Shown here piece by piece: positions 29,148 through 38,032 of a stretch of 64,000 nt of DNA. Positions within the stretch are counted from its first letter, which is position 1. Each line of letters begins with the position of its first letter. Source of the stretch: Flavobacterium lacisediminis (GTDB lineage Bacteria; Bacteroidota; Bacteroidia; Flavobacteriales; Flavobacteriaceae); the NCBI RefSeq assembly GCF_025909975.1, contig NZ_JAPCIO010000006.1:159624-223623 (forward strand), given 5' to 3'. The position numbers were made by a program, and so were the translations under genes. The notes under the pieces are model-generated. The model was not told the DNA's origin. It did no database searches and worked only from the letters and a program-made list of their open reading frames with translations.

Positions 29148-29783
29148 TTAATTCTCAAATACAATCAACTTCTCTTTAATAATTACATTCAAAAAGTGAA
29201 ATTCGGTTTTTATCCATTCCAAAGTTTTGGGTTGGTAAATAAAAACATGGGTAAAATCATCTTTGTAGTACCAATTCTCAAATGGCTTTTGGTTGTTATA
29301 AACCTCAGTTTTGCAAAATAATTTACCTTTTGGAAGTAATAAACTTTGAAGCAACTTAAATTCCTGATATGGATGATGAAAATGCTCCATTACTTCGCAA
29401 CACGAAACGTAATCGTATTTTTCTTGTAAAAGTGATGGTTCATTCGCGAAAAACAAATCGTAATTCTGTACTTGATAGCCTTTATCAGTCAACATTTTAG
29501 CAATCACTGGACCGGTTCCTGAACCGAAATCCAGACCTTTAGCTTCTGCAGTAAAATCGTGCAATACAGCGTTGACTATTGGTGAAACAAACGCTTGGTA
29601 GCGTTCATCAAAAACATCATTATTGTGTTTTTCGTAGTGTTCTTTCTCTTCTTCAGCGGTTAAAAAAGTATCTTTTGGTCTGAAAATGCCATCGCAAGTA
29701 TTACATTTATAAAACAAATGTTTAGGCTTTTCGCAAAAAAGCGTTGCTATGGAATTACATAATGGACAAGTTGGAGAAGTCAT
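29148..29783 (-). CDS. Class I SAM-dependent methyltransferase with N-terminal zinc ribbon
   Basis: 211 aa. Two CxxC pairs at the N-terminus (CPLC ... CNTC) form a likely zinc ribbon. The SAM-binding motif I is LDFGSGTGPVIAKML (about 92-106), with acidic motif II NYDLF and CCEVMEHFHHP after it. The substrate is unknown. Third gene of a minus-strand cluster after the helicase and lipoprotein (16-nt gap). Confidence 0.8.
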   Translation of the reverse strand: MTSPTCPLCNSIATLFCEKPKHLFYKCNTCDGIFRPKDTFLTAEEEKEHYEKHNNDVFDERYQAFVSPIVNAVLHDFTAEAKGLDFGSGTGPVIAKMLTDKGYQVQNYDLFFANEPSLLQEKYDYVSCCEVMEHFHHPYQEFKLLQSLLLPKGKLFCKTEVYNNQKPFENWYYKDDFTHVFIYQPKTLEWIKTEFHFLNVIIKEKLIVFEN

Positions 29784-29799
29784 AAATCAAAATTATTGA

Positions 29800-30531
29800 T
29801 TAAGTTGAATAATCTTCTGTTTTAACCAAAAACCAGTCATTATTGACTCTTTTGAAAGTGAACTTTATTAAAATTCCATTCCCGATTCCTCTGTAATAAA
29901 TATTTCTAAAAACATTATTTGAATCAATATTTGCAAAAAAAAGTAAACTTTCTATTTCTTCAACAAGATTAAAATGATTCCATTTTTCTTTTTCTATTTT
30001 CTGTGAAATGGTCTGATAATCATCATCAAGAGAATAATCTTCTAAGGGAAATAAAATATGTTCTTTTTGATAAATACTATCTTTTGAGAATTTCATTAAA
30101 AAATCAACAAACTTTTTTTCGGGCAAACTATTAATGGAAATAGTATTAGAACCTGAAAACGTCCATTTCTGATTTATCTTTTCAAACTTATACTTTAAAT
30201 TTTTAACTTTTTTAAAATCAAGAATTATCAAATCTTGTTTGTCTGAAAGGTTTTTTTCTTCAAAAACAGATAATGTATCCGAGTTCAAGTAAGCGACAAA
30301 ATCTTTCGATGAGAAAAAATTATAATCAATAGAATTGTCTTTATTGCTATTTTGAAATCTTTTCTCAAAAATAAAACTTTCAAAAAATTCCATAAAAGAA
30401 GTTGTATCTATAGAAACAGTAGAATTTTCCTGATTCATTTCTACTGCTTTTTCCTGAAAACCTTCTAACTTTCTGTCATCAGATTTACATGAAAACAAAC
30501 CAAATATTAGAATTAAAATCAAATATTTCAT
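29800..30531 (-). CDS. Lipoprotein, DUF4348-like
   Basis: 243 aa. The lipoprotein signal is MKYLILILIFGLFSC, with Cys15 as the lipidation site. The mid-region FLMKFSKDSIYQKEHILFPLEDYS and the C-terminal YYRGIGNGILIKFTFKRVNNDWFLVKTED resemble DUF4348 lipoproteins of Bacteroidetes. Asn/Lys/Ser-rich. Function unknown. It begins 12 nt after the helicase stop. Confidence 0.65.
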   Translation of the reverse strand: MKYLILILIFGLFSCKSDDRKLEGFQEKAVEMNQENSTVSIDTTSFMEFFESFIFEKRFQNSNKDNSIDYNFFSSKDFVAYLNSDTLSVFEEKNLSDKQDLIILDFKKVKNLKYKFEKINQKWTFSGSNTISINSLPEKKFVDFLMKFSKDSIYQKEHILFPLEDYSLDDDYQTISQKIEKEKWNHFNLVEEIESLLFFANIDSNNVFRNIYYRGIGNGILIKFTFKRVNNDWFLVKTEDYST

Positions 30532-30543
30532 GGACCAACCAAT

Positions 30544-31890
30544 TTACTCCTCCTCTTTCTTAATCACCTTTCTCGCTACTTCAATTTTATACTTTTTTCC
30601 TTTCATTTTCTCCTCTTTGATGCTTTGCAATAACGATTTTACTTTTGGATATTTCACCGCTACAAACGAAATAAAATCTTTTACTTCGATTAATCCAATA
30701 TCGTCTTTTTCTAATTTTCCTTTTTGCGAAAAGAAACCTACAATGTCAATTTTATTCAATTTATTTTTCTTTCCTCCGCTAATGTAAAGCGTTTGATATA
30801 AAGGCGCTTTTGGCAATGATTTCGCACTAGAAACATCTAATCTACGTTTGCCGTAATCAAAATAATCGGATTTTTTTTCGGTTTCGTGAATTAGCACATA
30901 AGCGGTTCCGGTTGCTAACATACGTGCTGTTCTTCCGTTTCTGTGGGTGAATTCGTCTTCTTTTGCGGGTAAATGGTAATGAATTACGTGTTTCATTTCT
31001 GGAATATCCAAACCACGTGCCCCTAAATCGGTCGTAATCAAATACGAAACACTTCCATTTCTAAACTGAATCAAAGCACGTTCTCTCTCGTCCTGGTCTA
31101 ATCCGCCGTGATAATACGTGGAAATAATACCTTTTTGGGTTAACATTTCATTAATGCGTTCTACCGCTTCTCTGTGATTACAAAAAATAATCGCAGCTTC
31201 TGAATTTAATGAACAAATCAACTGAAACAACGAATCAATTTTATCTTTGGATTTCGAAAATACAATACGAACATCTAAATTATCATTCTGTTTTTGGTTC
31301 GGAATAAAATCAATTACTTTCGGATCAATTACTTTAGTATATTTCGGAATTTCCACACCAGAAGTCGCAGAAACTAAAATGCGTTTGTTGGCTCTCGTGA
31401 TTTTTCCAATGATATACGACATTTCTTCATGGAAACCCAATTGTAACGATTTATCAAATTCGTCTAAAACATAGGTTTTGATGTTATTGGTAGCAAAACT
31501 TCCTCGGTCTAAATGATCGGCAATTCTTCCGGGTGTTCCAATTAACAACGCTGGTGGATTACTTAAATTATTGATTTCGATATCAATCGAATGGCCGCCA
31601 TAACACGTATTGACTTTGTAATGCGTTCCCATTTTTTTCCAAACTTGTTCAATTTGCAAACCTAATTCGCGCGAAGGCACTAAAATTAAGCATTGAACCC
31701 CTTTTACATCTTCTTCTAATAATTGGAAAATAGGCAACAAAAACGCTAATGTTTTCCCCGAACCTGTTGGAGAAAGCAATAAAATATTATCTTCATTCAA
31801 AATAGCATGTTGTGCTACTTCTTGCATTTTGTTTAAACTTTGAATACCAAGATTCAATAGTACATTGTTGGAATATGGATTTTGACTCAT
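30544..31890 (-). CDS. DEAD-box RNA helicase with DbpA-type RNA-binding tail
   Basis: 448 aa. Motif I is SPTGSGKT; motif II reads DEFD instead of DEAD; motif III is SAT, and motif VI is HRNGRTAR. The C-terminal ~80 residues (LYISGGKKNKLNKIDIVGFFS...IGLIEVKDFISFVAV...KGKKYKIEVAR) match the DbpA RNA-binding domain, which in E. coli targets 23S rRNA helix 92 during 50S assembly. The ATG lies only 4 nt after a TATCTTTG box, so the mRNA is probably leaderless or nearly so. Confidence 0.88.
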   Translation of the reverse strand: MSQNPYSNNVLLNLGIQSLNKMQEVAQHAILNEDNILLLSPTGSGKTLAFLLPIFQLLEEDVKGVQCLILVPSRELGLQIEQVWKKMGTHYKVNTCYGGHSIDIEINNLSNPPALLIGTPGRIADHLDRGSFATNNIKTYVLDEFDKSLQLGFHEEMSYIIGKITRANKRILVSATSGVEIPKYTKVIDPKVIDFIPNQKQNDNLDVRIVFSKSKDKIDSLFQLICSLNSEAAIIFCNHREAVERINEMLTQKGIISTYYHGGLDQDERERALIQFRNGSVSYLITTDLGARGLDIPEMKHVIHYHLPAKEDEFTHRNGRTARMLATGTAYVLIHETEKKSDYFDYGKRRLDVSSAKSLPKAPLYQTLYISGGKKNKLNKIDIVGFFSQKGKLEKDDIGLIEVKDFISFVAVKYPKVKSLLQSIKEEKMKGKKYKIEVARKVIKKEEE

Positions 31891-31894
31891 GCGG

Positions 31895-31902
31895 CAAAGA
31901 TA
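31895..31902 (-). promoter_or_regulatory. -7 box immediately before the DEAD-box gene
   Basis: TATCTTTG on the minus strand with only 4 nt before the ATG, leaving no room for a ribosome-binding site. Confidence 0.65.
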
Positions 31903-31956
31903 AAGCCAATTAATTAAAAATTACCAATTATAAAATTCTACCTCAAAAAGATTCTT

Positions 31957-31964
31957 TATTTTTG
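31957..31964 (+). promoter_or_regulatory. -7 box of the secreted MORN-like gene
   Basis: TATTTTTG, 21 nt before ATG 31986. Confidence 0.55.
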
Positions 31965-31985
31965 AAAATCAAATACAATTCTGCT

Positions 31986-32717
31986 ATGCGTTTTTTAAAA
32001 ATAAGTTTGCTTTTCTTTTCAATTTCTGTGTTTTCTCAAACAAAAACATATGAATTAATTGATTCAAAGCTTGAATGTCATTCAACTGCTACAAATAGAG
32101 TAAATCAACGTATAATTTCTTCAAACATTGATAGAGATACTTTATCGATTAAAATTCAATACACAGAAAACTGCAATTATGGTGACATCTTAAACTATTC
32201 TATTAAAAAAGACACCATTCAATTCAATTTTGATTTCTCATCTAAAGAAATTGCAGATTGTGATTGTGTTTTTACAAATAATATAAAAATTAAGAAACCT
32301 AAAATTAAAAACCCTATTTTTAAAATCAATAACACTCTCGGGATTAAAGAATTAAAACTTTCCGATAATTATTATTTACCCGCTGAATACATAATTAAAA
32401 ATAATGATACGTTAATGATTTATGATGATAATGGTCATCGTTTTACAAGAACATACTATGAATCTGGAAAAATTAGTTCTATATGGATAAAGAAAAATTC
32501 ATATAGCGAAAGAATTGTATATCATGAGAATGGAAAAATAAAATCTATTAGACAATCCTTACCTGATTTTGATCATTTTATTTTAAGAGAATGGGATGAA
32601 AATGGAAAATTAATTAAATTCGAAAGTACAATCGAAATTGACAATATTAGACTAACTGAAGAACAACAAAATAAAGATGCCATATTAATCATTTCAAGAG
32701 GAAAAAACGTTAAATAA
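31986..32717 (+). CDS. Secreted protein with MORN-like (YwqK-type) repeats
   Basis: 243 aa from ATG 31986, where the signal peptide MRFLKISLLFFSISVFSQ starts; the eight codons before it begin with TTG inside the -7 box. The C-terminal third has two or three repeats of the form YYESGKISS / YHENGKIKS / WDENGKLIK, typical of the MORN-variant YwqK family. The N-terminal ~130 residues are unrecognised. Followed by a peptidase gene 7 nt later. Function unknown. Confidence 0.7.
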   Translation: MRFLKISLLFFSISVFSQTKTYELIDSKLECHSTATNRVNQRIISSNIDRDTLSIKIQYTENCNYGDILNYSIKKDTIQFNFDFSSKEIADCDCVFTNNIKIKKPKIKNPIFKINNTLGIKELKLSDNYYLPAEYIIKNNDTLMIYDDNGHRFTRTYYESGKISSIWIKKNSYSERIVYHENGKIKSIRQSLPDFDHFILREWDENGKLIKFESTIEIDNIRLTEEQQNKDAILIISRGKNVK

Positions 32718-32724
32718 AATTAGT

Positions 32725-34437
32725 ATGAAATATATTTTTCTATTGTTCTCAATTTCAATTTTTTCACAAAACTTGAGTACTCCTTTCGAAAATGGCAATG
32801 GCAATCAATCTACTACTTATGAGGAATGTATTGCGTTTTATGAAAAATTAGACGAACGTTTTGCCAACATCCAAATGATTCACAAAGGAACCACCGATAG
32901 CGGAAAACCTTTGCATTTAGTGCTGTTTTCAAGCGAAGGTAAATTTGATTTTGACGAATATTTTACTAAAAATAAAGCCGTAATTTTAATCAACAACGGA
33001 ATTCATGCCGGTGAACCTGACGGAATTGACGCTACGATGATGCTGATGCGTGATTTAGCAATGGGGAAAATCAAAACGGCTAAAAACACTTTAATTGCTG
33101 CTATTCCGGTGTATAGTGTTGGTGGTATGTTGAACCGAAATTCCCATTCAAGAGCCAATCAAAACGGTCCAGAGGAATATGGTTTTAGAGGTAATGCTCG
33201 AAATTATGATTTGAATCGCGATTTTATTAAATCGGACACTAAAAATTCGAGAAGTTTTCAAAAGTTGTTTACCGAGTTAAATCCTGATATTTTCTTAGAC
33301 AATCACGTTTCTAATGGTGCTGATTATCAATATACGTTTACTTGTATTGCGACCCAACACGAACGTTTAGGAAACAAATTAGGTAATTATTTCATCAACG
33401 AATTGTATCCTTCGGTGGTGAAAGACATGAACAAAAAGAAAATCGATGTGGTTCCGTATGTAAATGTGCACAGCACCACGCCTGATAAAGGATTTGAGCA
33501 ATTTACTGATACACCAAGATATGCGACAGGTTATTCGACTTTATTCCACACCTTAGGATTTGTTCCCGAAACACACATGTTGAAAGTCTACAAAGAACGC
33601 GTGAAAGTTACTTACGAATTTATGGTCAGCACGATTAATTTCGCTGATACGAATTGGCAAAAAATCAAGCAAATGCGAAAAGACGCATTGAACGAATTTC
33701 AAGCAGGAATGGAATATCCGATGGATTGGGCAATTGATTCAACGAAAGTATCTTATATTGATTTCAAAGGCTATCAAGGCGGATACAAACCAAGTGATAT
33801 TTCAGGAAAAGATCGATTGTTTTACGATAAAAGCAAACCGTTTACCAAAAAAATTCCGTTTTATGGCAATTATAAACCTACGAAATTTGTAAATATTCCG
33901 AAAGCTTATGTTATTCCGCAATCGCAATGGCAAGTGTTGGATATTTTGAAATTGAACAATATCAATGCGCATCGTATTCAAAATGACACCATTATTGAAG
34001 TAGAATCGTATAAAATTGAAAGTTATCAAACCTCAAAATCGCCTTACGAAGGACATTACGGACATTACAATACGAAAGTTTCCAAATCGACTCAAAAAGT
34101 GAAATTTTTTATGGGCGATTATGTATTTTACACAAATCAACCAGGTGTAAAATATTTAGTTGAAACCTTAGAACCTGAAGCGGTGGACAGTTATTTCAAT
34201 TGGAACTTCTTTGATCCTATTTTGCAACAAAAAGAATACTTTTCGAGTTATGTTTTTGAAGATTTAGCCAAAGAATTCTTAGATAAAAATCCAAAAATAA
34301 AAGCCGAATTAGAACAAAAGAAACAAAACGACAAAGCTTTCGCAGAAAACGGCGCAGCACAATTAGATTGGGTGTACAGACAATCGCCTTATTATGAGAA
34401 AGCGCATTTGCAGTATCCGGTTTATAGAGTGAATTAG
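32725..34437 (+). CDS. Secreted M14-family zinc carboxypeptidase
   Basis: 570 aa. Signal peptide MKYIFLLFSISIFSQN. The zinc site is visible as HAGEPDG (HxxE) and a distal His in LDNHVSNGADYQYT; the AxRNYDLNRDF segment supplies substrate-binding Arg/Asn. The C-terminal half (about 350-570) is extra to the M14 core. Likely periplasmic; the substrate could be peptides or peptidoglycan and cannot be settled from sequence. Confidence 0.85.
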   Translation: MKYIFLLFSISIFSQNLSTPFENGNGNQSTTYEECIAFYEKLDERFANIQMIHKGTTDSGKPLHLVLFSSEGKFDFDEYFTKNKAVILINNGIHAGEPDGIDATMMLMRDLAMGKIKTAKNTLIAAIPVYSVGGMLNRNSHSRANQNGPEEYGFRGNARNYDLNRDFIKSDTKNSRSFQKLFTELNPDIFLDNHVSNGADYQYTFTCIATQHERLGNKLGNYFINELYPSVVKDMNKKKIDVVPYVNVHSTTPDKGFEQFTDTPRYATGYSTLFHTLGFVPETHMLKVYKERVKVTYEFMVSTINFADTNWQKIKQMRKDALNEFQAGMEYPMDWAIDSTKVSYIDFKGYQGGYKPSDISGKDRLFYDKSKPFTKKIPFYGNYKPTKFVNIPKAYVIPQSQWQVLDILKLNNINAHRIQNDTIIEVESYKIESYQTSKSPYEGHYGHYNTKVSKSTQKVKFFMGDYVFYTNQPGVKYLVETLEPEAVDSYFNWNFFDPILQQKEYFSSYVFEDLAKEFLDKNPKIKAELEQKKQNDKAFAENGAAQLDWVYRQSPYYEKAHLQYPVYRVN

Positions 34438-34480
34438 AGGAAAGAGGAAAGAAGAAAGAAGAAAGAAGAAAGAAAATACA
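34432..34480 (+). repeat. Purine tandem repeat (gaaagaa)n
   Basis: About 45 nt of gaggaaa/gaagaaa units directly after the M14 peptidase stop. A reverse-complementary tract lies on the other side of the next gene (35018-35057). Confidence 0.75.
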
Positions 34481-34498
34481 TTCATCAAACAAAACAAT

Positions 34499-35017
34499 AT
34501 GAAAAAAATATTATTAGTGATCCTAATTTTAAGTTCAATATTTATTTATGGACAAAAAGATTGTGGATTTAAAATTGATGAACAAAAAATATTAAAAAAT
34601 GAAAATTTAGATTTTTTTCTAGATAAAATGAAAAAAGAAAAATTCAAAGTAACTAATAAAAAAGAAGATATTCCAGAACAAGTTTTAGGACAATTAAAAT
34701 GTCTAAAAGAAGGATTCTCTATAGCAAATCCAGGAGAAAAATATCAAGATAGTGACATAATCGAATTATCAGAAAATTTACCAGTTAGAGGATTGATTTT
34801 TTTAGCAAAAAGTAAAAATAATTTAATAATGGTTTATGGAGTAAGTAACGGTTCTAGGTTTGTTTTTATTAATTTTGATGAAACTACGATTAAAGATTTT
34901 TGGTGTGGAGTTAGTTTTGGAAAGCCTCAAATAAAATCTATTAAACAAATAATTGATAGAATTGAACATTATAGAGATAAAACTTGGGGTTTAAATACCA
35001 ATATAATTACTTATTAA
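34499..35017 (+). CDS. Small secreted protein of unknown function
   Basis: 172 aa with a signal peptide (MKKILLVILILSSIFIYGQ). The mature part has a single Cys near its start, a lysine-rich helix (NEDFFLDKMKKEKFKVTNK-like), and no recognised motif. It is noticeably more AT-rich than the M14 gene before it. It is flanked by inverted purine/pyrimidine tracts, as if inserted as a cassette. Confidence 0.6.
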   Translation: MKKILLVILILSSIFIYGQKDCGFKIDEQKILKNENLDFFLDKMKKEKFKVTNKKEDIPEQVLGQLKCLKEGFSIANPGEKYQDSDIIELSENLPVRGLIFLAKSKNNLIMVYGVSNGSRFVFINFDETTIKDFWCGVSFGKPQIKSIKQIIDRIEHYRDKTWGLNTNIITY

Positions 35018-35057
35018 GAACTTTCTTCTTGTTTCTTTCTTCTTGTTTCTTTCTTCT
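35018..35057 (+). repeat. Pyrimidine tandem repeat (tttcttctt)n
   Basis: Repeats of tttcttcttg, complementary to the purine tract at 34432-34480. Together they bracket the small secreted-protein gene as imperfect inverted repeats. Confidence 0.75.
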
Positions 35058-35061
35058 CAAA

Positions 35062-35661
35062 TCAAACCACCTTCTCCGCTTCAAACAACAACTTAATATT
35101 CTCGTAGGAGTTCTCTAATAAAAACTTAATATCCTTTGGATTCACCCACTCTACACGTTCAATGCCTTCATCGGCTTGACCTTGTGGTGTTCCTTCGAAT
35201 TTGGTGCGCATTTCAAACCATTGGGTAATTTTTAGTTTGTAGCGACCGTTGCGTTTGAAAATATGGTAGGTTCTTTGTAGTTTTTCGGTGATAGCTAATC
35301 CGGTAACGCCAGTTTCTTCCTCTACTTCTCGGATAGCGGTTTCTTCAATGGTTTCGTTTTTTTCGGTGCCGCCTTTTGGTAAATCCCACTTGCCGTTTCT
35401 AAAAATAAAAAGCACATCGCCGTCTTTGTTGTAAACCAATCCACCACCTGCTTTTTCCACAGGTAATTTCGCACGAAGTGTTTTCATGATTAACTTTTCA
35501 TCGGGATGATACAGAAACGCTTTCTGAATTTTATGCTGAAAAATTTTAACAATCAACTTCTTGATATCAACACTTTCCAATAAAAAAAGTTTGAAATCAG
35601 TCTCCTTTTGAACTTGATTTGTCAAAAAAAGTGGCTTATCGTTCACAAAAACTTTATACAT
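35062..35661 (-). CDS. NUDIX hydrolase
   Basis: 199 aa from ATG 35661. The Nudix box reads GGTEKNETIEETAIREVEEETG (22 of the GX5EX7REUXEEXGU pattern, positions about 107-128), preceded by a ~70-residue N-terminal domain. It should hydrolyse a nucleoside diphosphate linked to another group; the substrate is unknown. The start codon is only 7 bp from the start of the divergent pyrE, so each gene's promoter must lie in the other's coding region. The longer frame (TTG-type start at 35688) would overlap pyrE and is rejected. Confidence 0.85.
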   Translation of the reverse strand: MYKVFVNDKPLFLTNQVQKETDFKLFLLESVDIKKLIVKIFQHKIQKAFLYHPDEKLIMKTLRAKLPVEKAGGGLVYNKDGDVLFIFRNGKWDLPKGGTEKNETIEETAIREVEEETGVTGLAITEKLQRTYHIFKRNGRYKLKITQWFEMRTKFEGTPQGQADEGIERVEWVNPKDIKFLLENSYENIKLLFEAEKVV

Positions 35662-35664
35662 TTG
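35657..35664 (+). promoter_or_regulatory. -7 box of pyrE, inside the NUDIX start
   Basis: TACATTTG ends 4 nt before the pyrE ATG and covers the start codon of the divergent NUDIX gene. Confidence 0.65.
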
Positions 35665-35668
35665 CAAT

Positions 35669-36316
35669 ATGATTTTTAACAACAACACAGCACAACAAAC
35701 AGCCGAATTGCTTTTACAAATAAACGCAATTAAATTAAATTCTAAAAATCCTTTTACATGGGCTTCAGGCTGGAAGTCTCCGATTTATTGTGATAACCGC
35801 ATAATCCTTTCATTTCCAGCGGTTAGAAATTATATTCGCGATGAATTTGCCAAACATATTGAAGAAAAATTTGGCAAACCCGATGTAATTGCAGGAGTTG
35901 CAACTGGCGCAATCGGAATTGGTATACTTGTTGCAGAAGCAATGGGACTTCCTTTTGTATACGTTAGACCTGAACCAAAAAAACACGGAAGACAAAACCA
36001 AGTGGAAGGTTTCTTGCAAAAGGGACAAAATGTAGTTGTCGTAGAAGATTTAATTTCAACAGGTGGAAGTAGCTTATTAGCAGTTGAAGCTTTACGTAAT
36101 GAAGGTGCTAACATCAAAGGAATGGCAGCAATTTTCACGTATGGTTTTCCCGTTTCAAAAGAACGCTTTGAAGCAGCCAATTTGGATGTTTTCACGTTAA
36201 GTAATTACGAAAACTTGTTACAAAAAGCGGTTGACAAACAATATGTTTCAGAAAACGAATTGGAAACGTTGAGTGCTTGGAACGCTAATCCAGCGGAGTG
36301 GAACATAGAAGTTTAA
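35669..36316 (+). CDS. pyrE: Orotate phosphoribosyltransferase
   Basis: 215 aa. Makes OMP from orotate and PRPP in pyrimidine synthesis. The PRPP-binding motif VVVVEDLISTGGSS is at 122-135, and the VRPEPKKHGRQNQVEG loop supplies catalytic Lys/His. The mRNA is probably leaderless. Followed by an SRPBCC gene 31 nt later. Confidence 0.94.
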   Translation: MIFNNNTAQQTAELLLQINAIKLNSKNPFTWASGWKSPIYCDNRIILSFPAVRNYIRDEFAKHIEEKFGKPDVIAGVATGAIGIGILVAEAMGLPFVYVRPEPKKHGRQNQVEGFLQKGQNVVVVEDLISTGGSSLLAVEALRNEGANIKGMAAIFTYGFPVSKERFEAANLDVFTLSNYENLLQKAVDKQYVSENELETLSAWNANPAEWNIEV

Positions 36317-36347
36317 TCAAGAAAAATCAACAATAAATAAAAAACAT

Positions 36348-36740
36348 ATGAACTTAGAAAGTCCAAAAGTAAACGTAGCAAAATCGGCTGAATACTTATT
36401 CAACGCTTTAAACGACGTAAAGAATTTCGAGAAATTAATGCCCGAAAATATCGCAAAATTTGAAGTAATCGACGAGAATTGCTTTGAGTTCGGATTAAAA
36501 GGTATGCCAGAAATTAAATTGGTAAAAAAAGGTGGAACTCCAAACTCACAAATCGTTTTAGGAGCGGCTTCAAGCAAATTACCTTTTACCTTAACTGGAA
36601 ACTTAAACGCAATTGACGCTGACAACACCGAAGTACAATTAGCTTTTGAAGGTGATTTCAACCCAATGATGGCAATGATGATCAAAGGTCCTATCACAAA
36701 ATTTATTGAGACTTTAGCTCAGAATATGGGGAAATTGTAA
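36348..36740 (+). CDS. SRPBCC (START-like) family protein
   Basis: 130 aa with the short helix-grip pattern: SAEYLFNALNDVKNFEKLMP at the N-terminus and a long amphipathic C-terminal helix. Flavobacteria frequently carry this small SRPBCC protein next to pyrE. The ligand is unknown. It shares a terminator with the convergent cysteine desulfurase gene. Confidence 0.75.
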   Translation: MNLESPKVNVAKSAEYLFNALNDVKNFEKLMPENIAKFEVIDENCFEFGLKGMPEIKLVKKGGTPNSQIVLGAASSKLPFTLTGNLNAIDADNTEVQLAFEGDFNPMMAMMIKGPITKFIETLAQNMGKL

Positions 36741-36762
36741 TTCTCTGATTTAAATAAAAATG

Positions 36763-36788
36763 AAAGTCCGTTTTAAAACGGACTTTTT
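36763..36788. terminator. Bidirectional terminator
   Basis: AAAGTCCGTTTT (36763-36774) pairs with AAAACGGACTTT (36775-36786), followed by a T-run. Confidence 0.85.
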
Positions 36789-37910
36789 TTATGCTGTTTT
36801 CAAAGCCTCAACCAACAAATCAATATCTTCTTTCGTATTAAAATGACTGAATGAAATGCGTAAACTTGGTTTTTTAGCTTCTTCTGGTGATAAAAACTCG
36901 GCTAAAACGTGCGATGGTTTGATGCTTCCACTTTGACAAGCGCTTCCGCGTGAAACGGCAATTCCTTTCATATCTAAAGTAAATAACAACATTGATGTCT
37001 TTTCTTCCGATAAAGGCAATTGGACGTTTAAAAGGTTATAAAACGTGTTTTCTCCGTTGATTTTAACTTCTGGAAATACTTTTTTTAATTCTGAAAAGCA
37101 GTAATTTTTTAAATCGGAAATGTAATTGGTGTCGTTTTCTAAATTAGCGCAAGCTAATTCTAACGCTTTTGCCATTCCCACAACTTGATGTACTGCTTCA
37201 GTTCCAGCACGCATGCCTTTTTCTTGTTCGCCGCCAAAAATCATCGGTTGTAACATTGAATTCTTTTTCAAATACGCAAACCCAATTCCTTTTGGACCAT
37301 GAAATTTGTGTGCAGAAGCCACTAAAAAGTCGATTCCCAACTCTTGCACATCTAAATTTGTTTTTCCAACAGATTGCACCGTATCGCAATGAAAAAGTGC
37401 TTTTGCATACATGCATAAGTCCGAAACACGTTTGATGTCTAAAATCGTTCCTATTTCGTTATTAACGTGTATTAATGATACTAATGTTGGAACATCTGAA
37501 TGTAATTTAGCCGCTAAATCTTGATAATCGATATTTCCATTTGACAAAACGTCAATATACTCGACTTGAATTCCGAATTCCTTTGCTAAATGTTCGGCCG
37601 TATGTAAAGTAGCGTGGTGCTCGATTTTAGACGTAATAATGCGTTTAATTCCCAAATCTTTAACAGCACTAGTTAGAATCCAATTCGTAGCTTCTGTAGC
37701 GCTTGACGTAAAAATAATTTCTGAAGCTTGTGCATTTAGTAGTTTAGCAATGGATTTTCGTGAAGATTCTAACAAAGTCTTGGCGCTTCTCCCAAAACTA
37801 TGCGTTGAAGATGGATTCCCGAAATCATTTTGAAGCACGTTCATCATTGCAGTAATAACTTCTGGATGAATAGGCGTGGTTGCGGCGTTATCTAAATACA
37901 CTTTTCTCAT
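36789..37910 (-). CDS. Cysteine desulfurase (NifS/IscS-like)
   Basis: 373 aa from ATG 37910. PLP enzyme removing sulfur from cysteine. PLP lysine K202 is in ASAHKFHGPKG, and the active Cys325 is in RGSACQSGS. The N-terminal MRKVYLDNAATTP is standard. The frame extends five codons to a TTG at 37925 that lies within the -7 box and is rejected. No isc/suf genes are adjacent, so its sulfur acceptor (Fe-S, tRNA thiolation) is not shown. Confidence 0.9.
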   Translation of the reverse strand: MRKVYLDNAATTPIHPEVITAMMNVLQNDFGNPSSTHSFGRSAKTLLESSRKSIAKLLNAQASEIIFTSSATEATNWILTSAVKDLGIKRIITSKIEHHATLHTAEHLAKEFGIQVEYIDVLSNGNIDYQDLAAKLHSDVPTLVSLIHVNNEIGTILDIKRVSDLCMYAKALFHCDTVQSVGKTNLDVQELGIDFLVASAHKFHGPKGIGFAYLKKNSMLQPMIFGGEQEKGMRAGTEAVHQVVGMAKALELACANLENDTNYISDLKNYCFSELKKVFPEVKINGENTFYNLLNVQLPLSEEKTSMLLFTLDMKGIAVSRGSACQSGSIKPSHVLAEFLSPEEAKKPSLRISFSHFNTKEDIDLLVEALKTA

Positions 37911-37914
37911 AAGG

Positions 37915-37922
37915 CAAAGATA
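37915..37922 (-). promoter_or_regulatory. -7 box immediately before the cysteine desulfurase gene
   Basis: TATCTTTG on the minus strand, 4 nt before the ATG. Same spacing as for the DEAD-box and pyrE genes. Confidence 0.65.
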
Positions 37923-38003
37923 CAAATCATTTTATTTTGGAAGTCTTAAATTCAATTCGTGTTGAAATTAACAAACTTTAGCAAATTAATAAATTAAAAC
38001 CTT

Positions 38004-38011
38004 TATTTTTG
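38004..38011 (+). promoter_or_regulatory. -7 box of a lipoprotein gene
   Basis: TATTTTTG, 21 nt before ATG 38033. Confidence 0.55.
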
Positions 38012-38032
38012 TTGCATAAATTCGATGAATAA

